Shown: positions 47,901 through 58,274 of the stretch, one piece after another
How the letters are laid out: each line of letters starts with the position of its first letter
How positions within the stretch are numbered: the first letter of the stretch is position 1
Assembly: GCF_014117325.1 (NCBI RefSeq)
Contig: NZ_CP059732.1
Coordinates: forward strand, 4,291,001-4,355,000
DNA: 64,000 bases
Direction: 5' to 3'
From: Spirosoma foliorum
Lineage (GTDB): Bacteria; Bacteroidota; Bacteroidia; Cytophagales; Spirosomataceae
Made by a program: the position numbers and the translations under genes
The notes under the pieces: model-generated
The model's database searches: none
What the model was told of the DNA's origin: nothing
Seen by the model: the letters and a program-made list of their open reading frames with translations, nothing else

Positions 47901-50900
47901 TTGATACAATGGCCGCACGCTGAATCCTGAGTGGACAGAAGCAGACTTTCAATACCCGAAGGTGCGATTGATACCGCTACGTGATCGGTATTGACCCCGA
48001 CAAGGATAAGTCCTTTCAATACCCGAAGGTGCGATTGATACGAGCGGGTAACGCGCCAAAGATACCCCCGTTAAAAAACTTTCAATACCCGAAGGTGCGA
48101 TTGATACCAACCCGGAAAGACGGGTGCCTGGGGAGGTCTTTCAACTTTCAATACCCGAAGGTGCGATTGATACTTTGACGGCCAGCATCGTGATAAACTT
48201 GGCGGTCGTACCTTTCAATACCCGAAGGTGCGATTGATACACTTAGTTGTAGAACTTAAGTGATCCAGCCTACTCCCTTTCAATACCCGAAGGTGCGATT
48301 GATACGTGGGTTCTGACCTGGATGAAGTCGCGAAAACCTTCACTTTCAATACCCGAAGGTGCGATTGATACGCTCCTTTCAGCGCCCAGCCTACGTAAGA
48401 AACCCACTTTCAATACCCGAAGGTGCGATTGATACCTCGCGTTGATCGTGTTCATGTTGCCACCGCTTTTCACTTTCAATACCCGAAGGTGCGATTGATA
48501 CCAGCGCAATTCGATTACAGGTCGTAATGGTTTGGGCCTTTCAATACCCGAAGGTGCGATTGATACGCGTGTATGCACAGCGAAACTGGCGCAAATCACC
48601 CTTTCAATACCCGAAGGTGCGATTGATACTTAAAGGCCAATACTTCGCCGTGGGGTCGTGGTAATCTTTCAATACCCGAAGGTGCGATTGATACACCATT
48701 CGGGCGTCTGGGAGGTAAGTGCCCAGAATTCCTTTCAATACCCGAAGGTGCGATTGATACGCGATTGAAGGCTGGATTAAGCGAACCTTTGAAAAATACT
48801 TTCAATACCCGAAGGTGCGATTGATACGGTTCCGTCCCAATTCAGCGGCAAGGCACATACGAACTTTCAATACCCGAAGGTGCGATTGATACTTTTTCTG
48901 TATTGGCAGTGGCCAGCGCAGTAGTTAACCTTTCAATACCCGAAGGTGCGATTGATACACCCCGCCGACTGCGTGAATGATTTTATTCAGCACCTTTCAA
49001 TACCCGAAGGTGCGATTGATACCATTCAGGCCCTTATCAATCGGTACCCGGACTACTTCGCTTTCAATACCCGAAGGTGCGATTGATACCATTATCCTGC
49101 CCGATGCGTCGGAGGTTGTAGCTCCTTTCAATACCCGAAGGTGCGATTGATACTACCTGGATCACTCCGGGTAGGGCCTTTTTGCATTTTACTTTCAATA
49201 CCCGAAGGTGCGATTGATACTTCTGGTATGGGATAATTTTGATGAGGATATTAATACCTTTCAATACCCGAAGGTGCGATTGATACACCGGCTCAGCGAG
49301 TTACAATGCGACGGGTTATATCCCTTTCAATACCCGAAGGTGCGATTGATACGTATCGACATCGAAACTGGCAGATGCCTCTGTGACACCTTTCAATACC
49401 CGAAGGTGCGATTGATACATCTTGGGGCTTGGTTTCCTATACTATCTCGACACAACTTTCAATACCCGAAGGTGCGATTGATACTGGGCGGCTGTCGTAC
49501 CGTGTGGGTTCGAAGTATTGCCTTTCAATACCCGAAGGTGCGATTGATACACCAGGCTTTCGGTTTGCGAAAGGGCGTTGATTTTTCTTTCAATACCCGA
49601 AGGTGCGATTGATACAGTATCCATTCTGTATGGGGGGGATACGCCTACCAGCTTTCAATACCCGAAGGTGCGATTGATACCTATATGGAGTCAATGGGGT
49701 TTATCGGTATCGTCTACTTTCAATACCCGAAGGTGCGATTGATACAGGACTCAAGATGCCTAAAAGCCTGATGATCGAGGTTCTTTCAATACCCGAAGGT
49801 GCGATTGATACATAGTACAATTAAAGGGCGATAAATAGGATATTTCACTTTCAATACCCGAAGGTGCGATTGATACTACTGGCGACCCCCAACAGGAGCT
49901 GAGTTATGCAACTTTCAATACCCGAAGGTGCGATTGATACTTAACACCCGACCATGTTCAGCTCGTGCAGGGCCACCTTTCAATACCCGAAGGTGCGATT
50001 GATACCGATACGCCCCTGGATATCTGTTTCGACGTGCAAACTTTCAATACCCGAAGGTGCGATTGATACGAGAGCAACGAATTGCAAGACCCCAATGCCT
50101 GGTATCTTTCAATACCCGAAGGTGCGATTGATACTCGACGACAACTACCGATCCTGGCTCGCAGACCACCACTTTCAATACCCGAAGGTGCGATTGATAC
50201 CTCCATTTGGCTGACTCGGCTGTGTGCGTCCAGCCACTTTCAATACCCGAAGGTGCGATTGATACTCGATGTACTTACCATCCTTCATCGCGTCCGTCAC
50301 CTTTCAATACCCGAAGGTGCGATTGATACTATCCAACGACCCGCTTTTTCGTGGACGTTTGGAACCCTTTCAATACCCGAAGGTGCGATTGATACCGTTG
50401 CACCCGAAGTCCTGGTAAACGTCAACCCCTGCTTTCAATACCCGAAGGTGCGATTGATACCCAATTCCAGCCTCTTTATGCAGGCTCCACGTGTCTTCTT
50501 TCAATACCCGAAGGTGCGATTGATACCTCCATGGCTACCTGTTCAGCAAGGGCATAGAACTCTTTCAATACCCGAAGGTGCGATTGATACGAACGGGTGT
50601 AAAGGTCACTTGGACGGTGGCACCATCTTTCAATACCCGAAGGTGCGATTGATACATTGTCAATGGCTTGCGTTAATGATTCGTTGTGGAGACTTTCAAT
50701 ACCCGAAGGTGCGATTGATACGGTTTTCCAACACCAAACACGGGCATTGTTGTTTCGCCTTTCAATACCCGAAGGTGCGATTGATACAATAGATTTTTGG
50801 CTATAGGCATTCATTTGAGTTAACTTTCAATACCCGAAGGTGCGATTGATACGCGTGATTTATGAAAGCATCCTTAATGACCTTGTTATCTTTCAATACC

Positions 50901-53652
50901 CGAAGGTGCGATTGATACAAGTGTTATTTCAGGAAGTGCAGTAACCTATTACAACTTTCAATACCCGAAGGTGCGATTGATACACGATTCAGGACCTAGA
51001 AGCGTGGAGCAAATACCTCAACTTTCAATACCCGAAGGTGCGATTGATACCGTAAAGCCCTCAACCGTTAGTACGTTTGCTTCCTGCCTTTCAATACCCG
51101 AAGGTGCGATTGATACCGTGGAATGGTGCAGCTTGGGTCGAAGGAATTAACGCTTTCAATACCCGAAGGTGCGATTGATACCGATAGTTAATAAACTTGG
51201 TATCCCTGTTTTTCCAGTCTTTCAATACCCGAAGGTGCGATTGATACCTGTACTGGAGCCTAACAAGATCGATCTGTTACCCACTTTCAATACCCGAAGG
51301 TGCGATTGATACCCATCAGCGTCGGTGCGGTTGCTGTTGATGGTGGACCTTTCAATACCCGAAGGTGCGATTGATACGCGGTAGGGCCAAGTTTCATGCA
51401 GAATTGCATACCCTTTCAATACCCGAAGGTGCGATTGATACATTGGGAAGAAGCCTTTGAAACTTACCGCGAAAATCTTTCAATACCCGAAGGTGCGATT
51501 GATACGGATTTTCTTTTATGACACTGGCATCACCTGTTAGAACTTTCAATACCCGAAGGTGCGATTGATACAAGGCAAACCCGTCGCTAAATCTGTCCAC
51601 GTTTTAACTTTCAATACCCGAAGGTGCGATTGATACCAGGATTAAAGTAGGTAAGAAGCCAGTCGGTTATACTACTTTCAATACCCGAAGGTGCGATTGA
51701 TACCCGAGAAGAACATGATTTGTCGACCCAGATCATCTTTCAATACCCGAAGGTGCGATTGATACGCGGGTTCACCATAGTGATGTCCCCCTTGCACCAG
51801 CTTTCAATACCCGAAGGTGCGATTGATACCCGCGAAACTGATTGATTGTGGTGAGGAGATATTCTCCTTTCAATACCCGAAGGTGCGATTGATACCACTG
51901 TGGGCCATGCTCAGTGGCCATGCAAAGGCCAACTTTCAATACCCGAAGGTGCGATTGATACTATTCTTCCGACTGTTATTGAGGAGTCAAGACAGGAGCT
52001 TTCAATACCCGAAGGTGCGATTGATACAGCCGATTAGTTTAGGGGTTTTCATAGTTCAGCATCTTTCAATACCCGAAGGTGCGATTGATACTACTTCACC
52101 TAAATCCAAAACATACAAATCAAGATCTTTCAATACCCGAAGGTGCGATTGATACCCCGAACGTGCCTGCCAGGGACCTAGAATCACATACTTTCAATAC
52201 CCGAAGGTGCGATTGATACTACTTTATTTCTGATGGTGTTATCTCCTGGACTTTTACTTTCAATACCCGAAGGTGCGATTGATACAGTGCCTGAACCCGA
52301 ATAACCATCGTAAACCACTTCGCCTTTCAATACCCGAAGGTGCGATTGATACCAACTTCAATTGTGCCGTCCTGGACGCGCGCTGGTTACTTTCAATACC
52401 CGAAGGTGCGATTGATACTGATCAAGAAGCTGAATCTGCCCCCCTTTCCTCCATGCTTTCAATACCCGAAGGTGCGATTGATACGATCACCACGAGTACC
52501 CAGAAAATTGAGATTTCCACCTTTCAATACCCGAAGGTGCGATTGATACCCCCTCGAAACCACTGCCATCGCACTGCTTACAACTTTCAATACCCGAAGG
52601 TGCGATTGATACTGAATTTGCCGCGTTTGATGGCGACCTCTTTGGCAACTTTCAATACCCGAAGGTGCGATTGATACCGTGTATAATATTTTGCGTTGGC
52701 GGCTGGTTGTACTTTCAATACCCGAAGGTGCGATTGATACCTTGATTTGGATGAACAATACAGTAATCACACCATTTCTTTCAATACCCGAAGGTGCGAT
52801 TGATACTGCCACCTGCTCCACCATTGCCGAGGTGATTCAAACTTTCAATACCCGAAGGTGCGATTGATACATGAACAGATAGCGGCTATTGAAGCCGTGG
52901 CGGTTGACTTTCAATACCCGAAGGTGCGATTGATACAAAAGTAGAATACCGATCATACCGGGCTTTACCAGTTCTTTCAATACCCGAAGGTGCGATTGAT
53001 ACGTTAATCTGAAAAATGTCGCGGCTAATAATACTCCCTTTCAATACCCGAAGGTGCGATTGATACGTTCCAAGATCAATGAGTTGATTTGTCATGCCAT
53101 CCTTTCAATACCCGAAGGTGCGATTGATACCAAGCAAATTGGCTGCGTCGATTGCTCCTTGAATAGCTTTCAATACCCGAAGGTGCGATTGATACCAGTG
53201 CCTGAGAAAGTGTGACCTCATGCCAGGATTCTTTCAATACCCGAAGGTGCGATTGATACTACTTGGAGCACCCGCACTTTGAACTAGTTGATCCTGACTT
53301 TCAATACCCGAAGGTGCGATTGATACATTCAAACTTAAATAACACTGAATCTTACCCGATACGACTTTCAATACCCGAAGGTGCGATTGATACTGGCTGC
53401 ATAGGTTACGTAGGTCCCTGATTGGAACCTTTCAATACCCGAAGGTGCGATTGATACGGTTTTTGAGCAATGTTCCTGACTGGAATGAAAATTTCTTTCA
53501 ATACCCGAAGGTGCGATTGATACCTGTATCGAAGTATTTGAGGGGCAGGGGTTAAAACCTTTCAATACCCGAAGGTGCGATTGATACGGTAAGGCTCGTT
53601 GACCCGGTTGAGGGTCATGTATTCTTTCAATACCCGAAGGTGCGATTGATAC
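41915..53652 (-). CRISPR. CRISPR array, 180 repeats (hand count), 179 spacers
   Basis: The repeat is 29 bp; on the plus strand it begins CTTTCAATACCCG and ends GCGATTGATAC. On the minus strand it starts GTATCAATCGCACC, has a TTCG tetraloop hairpin (ACC/GGT, with outer CAAT/ATTG pairing) and ends ATTGAAAG, the typical 8-nt handle, so transcription is leftwards. Spacers are about 34-38 nt (mean 36.4 from my count). The left end is the old end: the repeat at 41915 has several mismatches, that at 41982 has one (T to C at position 8), and that at 42181 one (C to T at position 12). The right end touches the leader next to cas2. I counted repeat by repeat; the total fits the 11,738-bp span. Translated frames seen here are artefacts of the repeat. 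Confidence 0.98.
46372..46918. repeat. Duplicated block of eight spacers (copy of 43166-43712)
   Basis: From repeat 43166 to repeat 43684 and from repeat 46372 to repeat 46890 the array is the same: eight successive spacers in the same order, 547 bp each, copies 3,206 bp apart. The first duplicated spacer starts GCAACGATGCTTATT and the last starts TAGAGTTACACC. Flanking spacers differ, so this is a segmental duplication inside the array, not independent acquisition. Confidence 0.95.
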
Positions 53653-53871
53653 CAAGCCCTAAAAAAGCACTGTACGTGCCTTTTAAGAAGGTTTTCAGTC
53701 TTAAAAATAACACAAAAAAGCGTCAGCCTATAGTACTGCAAAAAAAGCAGGAAGCTGACGACTTGATAAAAAGGCCGTTATTAATCAGTATGGCCCGATT
53801 TCGATAGGTATGCCTTCTAGAACAGGCATTATTCATGCCGAAATAATCTCGCAACTCGACGGGCTGACGAC
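53653..53871 (-). promoter_or_regulatory. CRISPR leader
   Basis: The region between cas2 and the newest repeat, AT-rich on the side of the array. Close to the first repeat lie a short hairpin GCAC/GTGC with T run (53661-53680) and an inverted repeat TTTTAAGA/TCTTAAAA (53681-53706). It must contain the array promoter and integration signals, though no consensus promoter was recognised. Confidence 0.8.
53714..53760 (-). terminator. Probable terminator of the cas operon
   Basis: On the minus strand CGTCAGC (53754-53760) and GCTGACG (53721-53727) pair around an inner CTGC/GCAG stem, followed by C and six T (53714-53719). Position after cas2 and before the array suggests that cas genes and array are separate transcripts. 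Confidence 0.65.
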
Positions 53872-54135
53872 TTATAAAAACCGCGTTCGGTTTACCTCAT
53901 CAGTACCGAGGGCAATACGTTCGACATAGCGTTCGTCGCGAAACTGATAAAACACCACGCCGTCATTGTCCTGCAAAAGCGCATCCGCTTCCAATTGTAA
54001 TTGCTTTAACTGACCAACGGTTAGGTCACCTTCAAAGACGGAATTCTGCACCCATGTTAGGTAACGCCGGAATAATTTGAGCATTTTACCCACTCGCTTC
54101 TGCTTCACATCATAAACGGCAATACAAAACGGCAT
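53872..54135 (-). CDS. cas2: Cas2
   Basis: An 87-residue protein: FCIAVYDVKQKRVGKMLKLF with the Y-D metal site, then YLTWVQNSVFEGDLT, typical of Cas2. It forms the spacer-integration complex with Cas1. It is the last cas gene before the leader; 27 bp separate it from cas1. Confidence 0.96.
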   Translation of the reverse strand: MPFCIAVYDVKQKRVGKMLKLFRRYLTWVQNSVFEGDLTVGQLKQLQLEADALLQDNDGVVFYQFRDERYVERIALGTDEVNRTRFL

Positions 54136-54162
54136 AGTTATAACGGTTTAGTATAAACGTTT

Positions 54163-55248
54163 TTACCACCACATATGAAAACCCTGATATGGATCGCCGA
54201 CCGGATCGCACAAGTGACGCACAAGTTTGTAGCACTCGTGGCGAATCAGCCGCTCGTAGGATACTTTCTTGTTCATGGTGCGGTGCTGGACGGTCTGGCT
54301 TAGGCGCTCATCCCAATGGCTAACCACAATTTTACGTCCGGCCTCGGTTAAATAACAGCCGCCCAGGTATTTCTCAAAATGCCGTGGATTCAGCTCGCCC
54401 GTTTTTAGGAGCCGAAAAATCATCCGATCCACCAGCAGGGGTTTAAAGACTTCAGCCAAGTCTAAGGCCAACGAGAATCGTCGGTCGCCAGGTTCATGCA
54501 GGTAGGCAATGGTCGGATCGAGAGCTGTCCGGTAAATCTGCCGCAGTACGGTCGAATAGCAGAGCGAGTTGCCAAACGAAATCAGGGCGTTCAACTCATT
54601 CGAAGGTGGTCGTCGTTCACGTTTGTTGAAGGGAAACCGGGCCGCTACTTCCGGCCCCAGAAAGTGGGGCCAAAGTCGATAGTACCGATCCCGAATACGC
54701 CCTTCAACCGCCATTAGCGTGGGAATATCAACCGTCAGCGGTAGGGCATCTCGGTCTTTTTTCAGTTCCAGTAAGGTAGCTTGCACGGCTGCTTGCTTCT
54801 CCCCTGCTAACCGAGGTTGGTAGTATTTGATAACGCGCTCAATGTTGAACAGAGCCGCTTCTACAAAGGCGCGGGCCAATACCAGCCGCCGTTTCGCACT
54901 CAGATAATGCCGGGCCTGATCAACGCGCAACCGCCCCGACAACTGCCCCTCCCGAGGGAACAGCGTGGCCGTATAATTGCCATAGTAGTCGTAGAAAAAC
55001 GTCGGAATACCCTGCTGCCCTAGGAACGTGACGAGTTTGCTGTTGATGTCGATTTCGCCGAACAGGTACAGACTGTCGACGGCTTCGACGGGAAACGGGG
55101 ATCGGGCACCGTCGGCCTCGGCGGAAGGCAATCCCTCGTCGTCGGGGGCATCATCAGGCAATCGCTCGCCCGTTGTGCGCTCTAGGCATAGGGTATTGTG
55201 CTGGCGACGCAATCGGCCGCTTGAAAAAAGGTAGTGTGGTCGTTTCAT
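54163..55248 (-). CDS. cas1: Cas1 integrase
   Basis: A 361-residue protein. The N-terminal beta domain (residues about 1-110) includes LYLFGEIDINSKLVTFLGQQ. The catalytic domain has E in LMAVEGRIRDRYY near 179, the block NALISFGNSLCYSTVLRQIY near 220, H in AYLHEPGDRRF near 249 and the acidic D-L-A-E block near 261, all expected for the metal site. It carries out spacer integration. A 25-residue acidic insertion (ERTTGERLPDDAPDDEGLPS) sits near residue 25, longer than in many relatives. Confidence 0.96.
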   Translation of the reverse strand: MKRPHYLFSSGRLRRQHNTLCLERTTGERLPDDAPDDEGLPSAEADGARSPFPVEAVDSLYLFGEIDINSKLVTFLGQQGIPTFFYDYYGNYTATLFPREGQLSGRLRVDQARHYLSAKRRLVLARAFVEAALFNIERVIKYYQPRLAGEKQAAVQATLLELKKDRDALPLTVDIPTLMAVEGRIRDRYYRLWPHFLGPEVAARFPFNKRERRPPSNELNALISFGNSLCYSTVLRQIYRTALDPTIAYLHEPGDRRFSLALDLAEVFKPLLVDRMIFRLLKTGELNPRHFEKYLGGCYLTEAGRKIVVSHWDERLSQTVQHRTMNKKVSYERLIRHECYKLVRHLCDPVGDPYQGFHMWW

Positions 55249-55315
55249 AGTAGTGAATGAGTGATGATGAACGCGTTACTTTATCCGCCCTCTCGCTTCA
55301 CTACGGCAGTTTGGC

Positions 55316-55864
55316 TCATCCATAGCAGAGTTCTTCGAAGGCGCATTTGGTGCAGAATACCCGCTTGGTTAGTCGGGGCGGTGGCGTTTCCTGAGCCGCT
55401 ATGGACCGGATTGCCGACACGGTAGTGGCTAGTTCCGTGATGTGTTCAGCATCCAGCGTGACAGGTTCTGTCCGGCGCAGCAACGGGTAATCTATTTGAC
55501 CGGTAAACGGCTGTCCATTGAAACGAGTTACTCCGTTGAGATAAAGTAGCCAGAGGTAGAACCGTAGCTGCCAGCGGTGCGAATCCTCGCAGGCGCGGCC
55601 TTTCTTGGTTTCGTGCAAGACACCGTTTTTAAGGTTCGTCCGGTCGATCTTACCGACCAGTTCCGTGCCATCAGGAGCTTCGGCGTCAATGGAGAGGTGC
55701 TTCTCGTCGCGGCTGTAGCTGTGGTCATCGAGTAGTCGTCCGAGCGCCACCGCGTCCGACTCCTGCTCCATCCACAACCCCCGCATCGACAGCCACGCTT
55801 TGCGGGGACATAACCGATAGTAGCCTACTAGCATCCCACCGATGCGAGGGTTAAGGGTGGTCAT
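55316..55864 (-). CDS. cas4: Cas4 exonuclease
   Basis: A 182-residue RecB-like nuclease. Cysteine C near 19 (RLCPRKAW) and three at the end (FCTKCAFEELCYG) bind an iron-sulfur cluster. Nuclease motifs: D in GKIDRT, E-T-K in LHETKKG and Q-x-x-x-Y in QLRFYLWLLY. In type I systems Cas4 defines PAM and length of new spacers. Its ATG overlaps the cas7 stop by 1 bp. Confidence 0.95.
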   Translation of the reverse strand: MTTLNPRIGGMLVGYYRLCPRKAWLSMRGLWMEQESDAVALGRLLDDHSYSRDEKHLSIDAEAPDGTELVGKIDRTNLKNGVLHETKKGRACEDSHRWQLRFYLWLLYLNGVTRFNGQPFTGQIDYPLLRRTEPVTLDAEHITELATTVSAIRSIAAQETPPPRLTKRVFCTKCAFEELCYG

Positions 55865-56916
55865 CAGTTTTCGTACTTATAAGCTGACAACAATTCGATT
55901 AGCCGTTGTTCCGCCTGTTCCATCGCATCGACCGAACCGCTAACACCCGGCACATACCCTTTGCAAGCCAGAGAAGTAAATAAATCAACTCCCTCAATAG
56001 GCTCAACAACTGGAATCGCCCGGTAGCTGTTGTCCCTATTTTGTTCAGAGTCCAGGTCGGCTCGAATAGCTCCAGCAATCCGACTGGCATTGTCGCTAAT
56101 AGTAATAGCCAACATCGTTTGCGGACTGTAAGTACGCGCCTGATTACTAGTGATATGCCAGTTAACTAGTGCCGACGCCAAAGCTGGAATAATTTCCGTT
56201 CGACGCTCAGCGGGAGCAATCAGCCGTTCGCCATCAGCGGAGGCTACCCAGCCAGCATCTCGCAGATTTTGTAATGAATCCGCTGTTAGTTCCGGTTCAT
56301 GTTGATTAACGGAAACACTAAATAACCGATTTAGATCGATGGCAACATCGAAGACAAACAAGCCCGTTGTTCGGGAATTATCTGGAATCCAGTGCCGACG
56401 CGGTAACGTGCGTTGTTTTCTGGTTAGATAATCATTAATCTGCTCCTCAGAAAGTGCTTCTCCGGCAGCGTTGATAACGCGTATTGGATTATTGTCCGGT
56501 CGGTCACTCCGGTCGAATGTCAAATTTTCGTTTGTCATGCTAACCAGCAATGGGTGCAATGGACGCATAGCCGAAATAGACAGTGGACTACGTCGTTTCA
56601 AGGTTACCACGCCCGGACGCGCCCGCATCCAGCCCCCAATCAACTGATCGGCGTACGTTGGATCACAGGGTGACCATGGCTCTTTATTTCCTAACTCGTC
56701 TTTGTTATTGATCTCGTAATTGAACGTCACAGGTGCCCGATTCTCTTCCAGCGTTTCGGAGAGCATATCAAGCAACGAGCGTTTTACCTGCTGGCCGCTT
56801 GAGTAAGAAACTCGTTTATTAAACGTTGGATCATAGTAGTTTTTCTGTCCATCCTGAACAGCAAAAACAGTATGTTCGGCTATTTTTAAGCCGCGTAGAT
56901 AAAGGTAAGGTTTCAT
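55864..56916 (-). CDS. cas7: Cas7 backbone subunit of Cascade
   Basis: A 350-residue protein with the Cas7 opening YLYLRGLKIAEHTVF and the block RVSYSSGQQVKRSLLDML near residues 35-52, the RNA-binding helix of the family. A later RRM-like core includes GLFVFDVAIDLNRLF. It forms the helical filament on crRNA. It ends overlapping cas4 and starts 7 bp after cas8. Confidence 0.85.
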   Translation of the reverse strand: MKPYLYLRGLKIAEHTVFAVQDGQKNYYDPTFNKRVSYSSGQQVKRSLLDMLSETLEENRAPVTFNYEINNKDELGNKEPWSPCDPTYADQLIGGWMRARPGVVTLKRRSPLSISAMRPLHPLLVSMTNENLTFDRSDRPDNNPIRVINAAGEALSEEQINDYLTRKQRTLPRRHWIPDNSRTTGLFVFDVAIDLNRLFSVSVNQHEPELTADSLQNLRDAGWVASADGERLIAPAERRTEIIPALASALVNWHITSNQARTYSPQTMLAITISDNASRIAGAIRADLDSEQNRDNSYRAIPVVEPIEGVDLFTSLACKGYVPGVSGSVDAMEQAEQRLIELLSAYKYEN

Positions 56917-56923
56917 TTTTCGA

Positions 56924-58273
56924 TTAGTTAGCTTTTGATGTACTGGTGATTAATTTGGCCTCTTCGACTGCGTATTTTAGTTTCAGAAGGGCAATAAAGA
57001 GCGGAATATCCGTTAGAGGCATGACCGCAATCATACTGGCTATTTCATTCAGCATTGGGTGCTGATCTGGTATTTTATCAATTAACCTGGCAAAGCGCTC
57101 GATCAATTGATTGCGATTAGTAGAGTTCGTTAATTCATTGACTAGATTACTTCCCCCTTTTTTGCCTCGTTGAGTAGGGTCTGACACTTGAATAAGTATG
57201 GCAGCTACTTTTTCGCTGAGTTCCAATAATTTCCTGTTGTTTAGCATGGCAGTGATCCAGGTTTCATAAATTTTGTAAGTGATCCATAATGAGTCTTCTT
57301 TGTTCTTTGGCGTTTTAAACAGCTTGCTATTCCCACGCGCTCCGGGCATGTATTCGCGCAGGCTTTCTGGCTCAATTGCCTGGACACCGATAGCACCTAA
57401 TTCGCAGGCTTTTTGAAACCCCATTTCGGTTTCATACAAACTGGCTACTTTTTCATAAGACAAGCCTTCTCGCAAGAGAAAAAGCTGCCGATGAAGTTCA
57501 CGTAACACCTCAACTATGTCACGCAATTGAATCTGAATGAATCCGACTGTTGTGTTCATCTGGCTGAGCGAATACACATACGCTGTTAGCGGACGTGGAA
57601 TTTTGTGAGCCAGCGCAAAAATGACACCTACCCACTTCTGCGTTTCCAGACTTGCAATCCCCGAAGCTTTATCTATTTTTACATCAGGCTGATGGCTAAA
57701 CGGTTCATCGGTCGGTTCGAAATCATCCCGAAATGCATTGGTAATCCACCAACCATTCCAGGTATTAATCTGGTGTGGTTTCAGGTTATGCATCTGCTTC
57801 ATGAAGGCCCGATAATATTGCCAGCCATCATACAGAGTCAGTAAGACAAGATCATCGTCAACCAGTACGTTTAGTCCGCCACTTACCCCAATTCCTAAAG
57901 CTGCTCCAATCCACGAAGCATACACTTCTTCGGGTGAGATGGGTAACAGAATGTCGGTTACCTGCCCCGACGTACCGGCCGTCGCTTCGGCTGCGGCACC
58001 GCCCAAAAAGAAGGAACCATCAGGGGTGTCGTGTTGGATTCGCTGATGCTGAGCCGCCAAAACATTCGTCCGCACCACTTCCGTAAGTGGTGTTTTTCCT
58101 TTCTGCTTATAGGCTTGATCGAACTTCGAATTATTGACGTGTTGCAAGAATCGTTCGTCGTTGAAGAACAACGTAAAATACTCATTCGAGAAAAAATCCT
58201 GCACCGTTCGTTGGGTATGGTCGCGAGTGTTGAGTAATTCAACAAGCCGACGCCCTAGGTAAGCTGTGTACAT
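56924..58273 (-). CDS. cas8: Cas8 large subunit (type I, divergent)
   Basis: A 449-residue protein in the position of the large subunit, between cas3 and cas7. I see no strongly conserved motif; the N-terminus (MYTAYLGRRLVELLNTRDHT), a Gly-rich stretch (GGAAAEATAGTSGQV) and a helical C-terminal third fit Cas8b-like proteins, where the C-terminal helices replace Cas11. The identification rests on locus context and size. It recognises the PAM in known systems. Confidence 0.75.
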   Translation of the reverse strand: MYTAYLGRRLVELLNTRDHTQRTVQDFFSNEYFTLFFNDERFLQHVNNSKFDQAYKQKGKTPLTEVVRTNVLAAQHQRIQHDTPDGSFFLGGAAAEATAGTSGQVTDILLPISPEEVYASWIGAALGIGVSGGLNVLVDDDLVLLTLYDGWQYYRAFMKQMHNLKPHQINTWNGWWITNAFRDDFEPTDEPFSHQPDVKIDKASGIASLETQKWVGVIFALAHKIPRPLTAYVYSLSQMNTTVGFIQIQLRDIVEVLRELHRQLFLLREGLSYEKVASLYETEMGFQKACELGAIGVQAIEPESLREYMPGARGNSKLFKTPKNKEDSLWITYKIYETWITAMLNNRKLLELSEKVAAILIQVSDPTQRGKKGGSNLVNELTNSTNRNQLIERFARLIDKIPDQHPMLNEIASMIAVMPLTDIPLFIALLKLKYAVEEAKLITSTSKAN

Positions 58274-58274
58274 A

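Noticed and set aside
41915..53652. Rightward transcription of the array
   Set aside because: The handle ATTGAAAG, the leader position next to cas2 and repeat decay at the left end all point to leftward transcription.
42379..53655. Dozens of open frames on both strands between 42.3 and 53.7 kb
   Set aside because: They consist of the translated CRISPR repeat (for example YQSHLRVLK or SIAPSGIES) alternating with spacer sequence; not genes.
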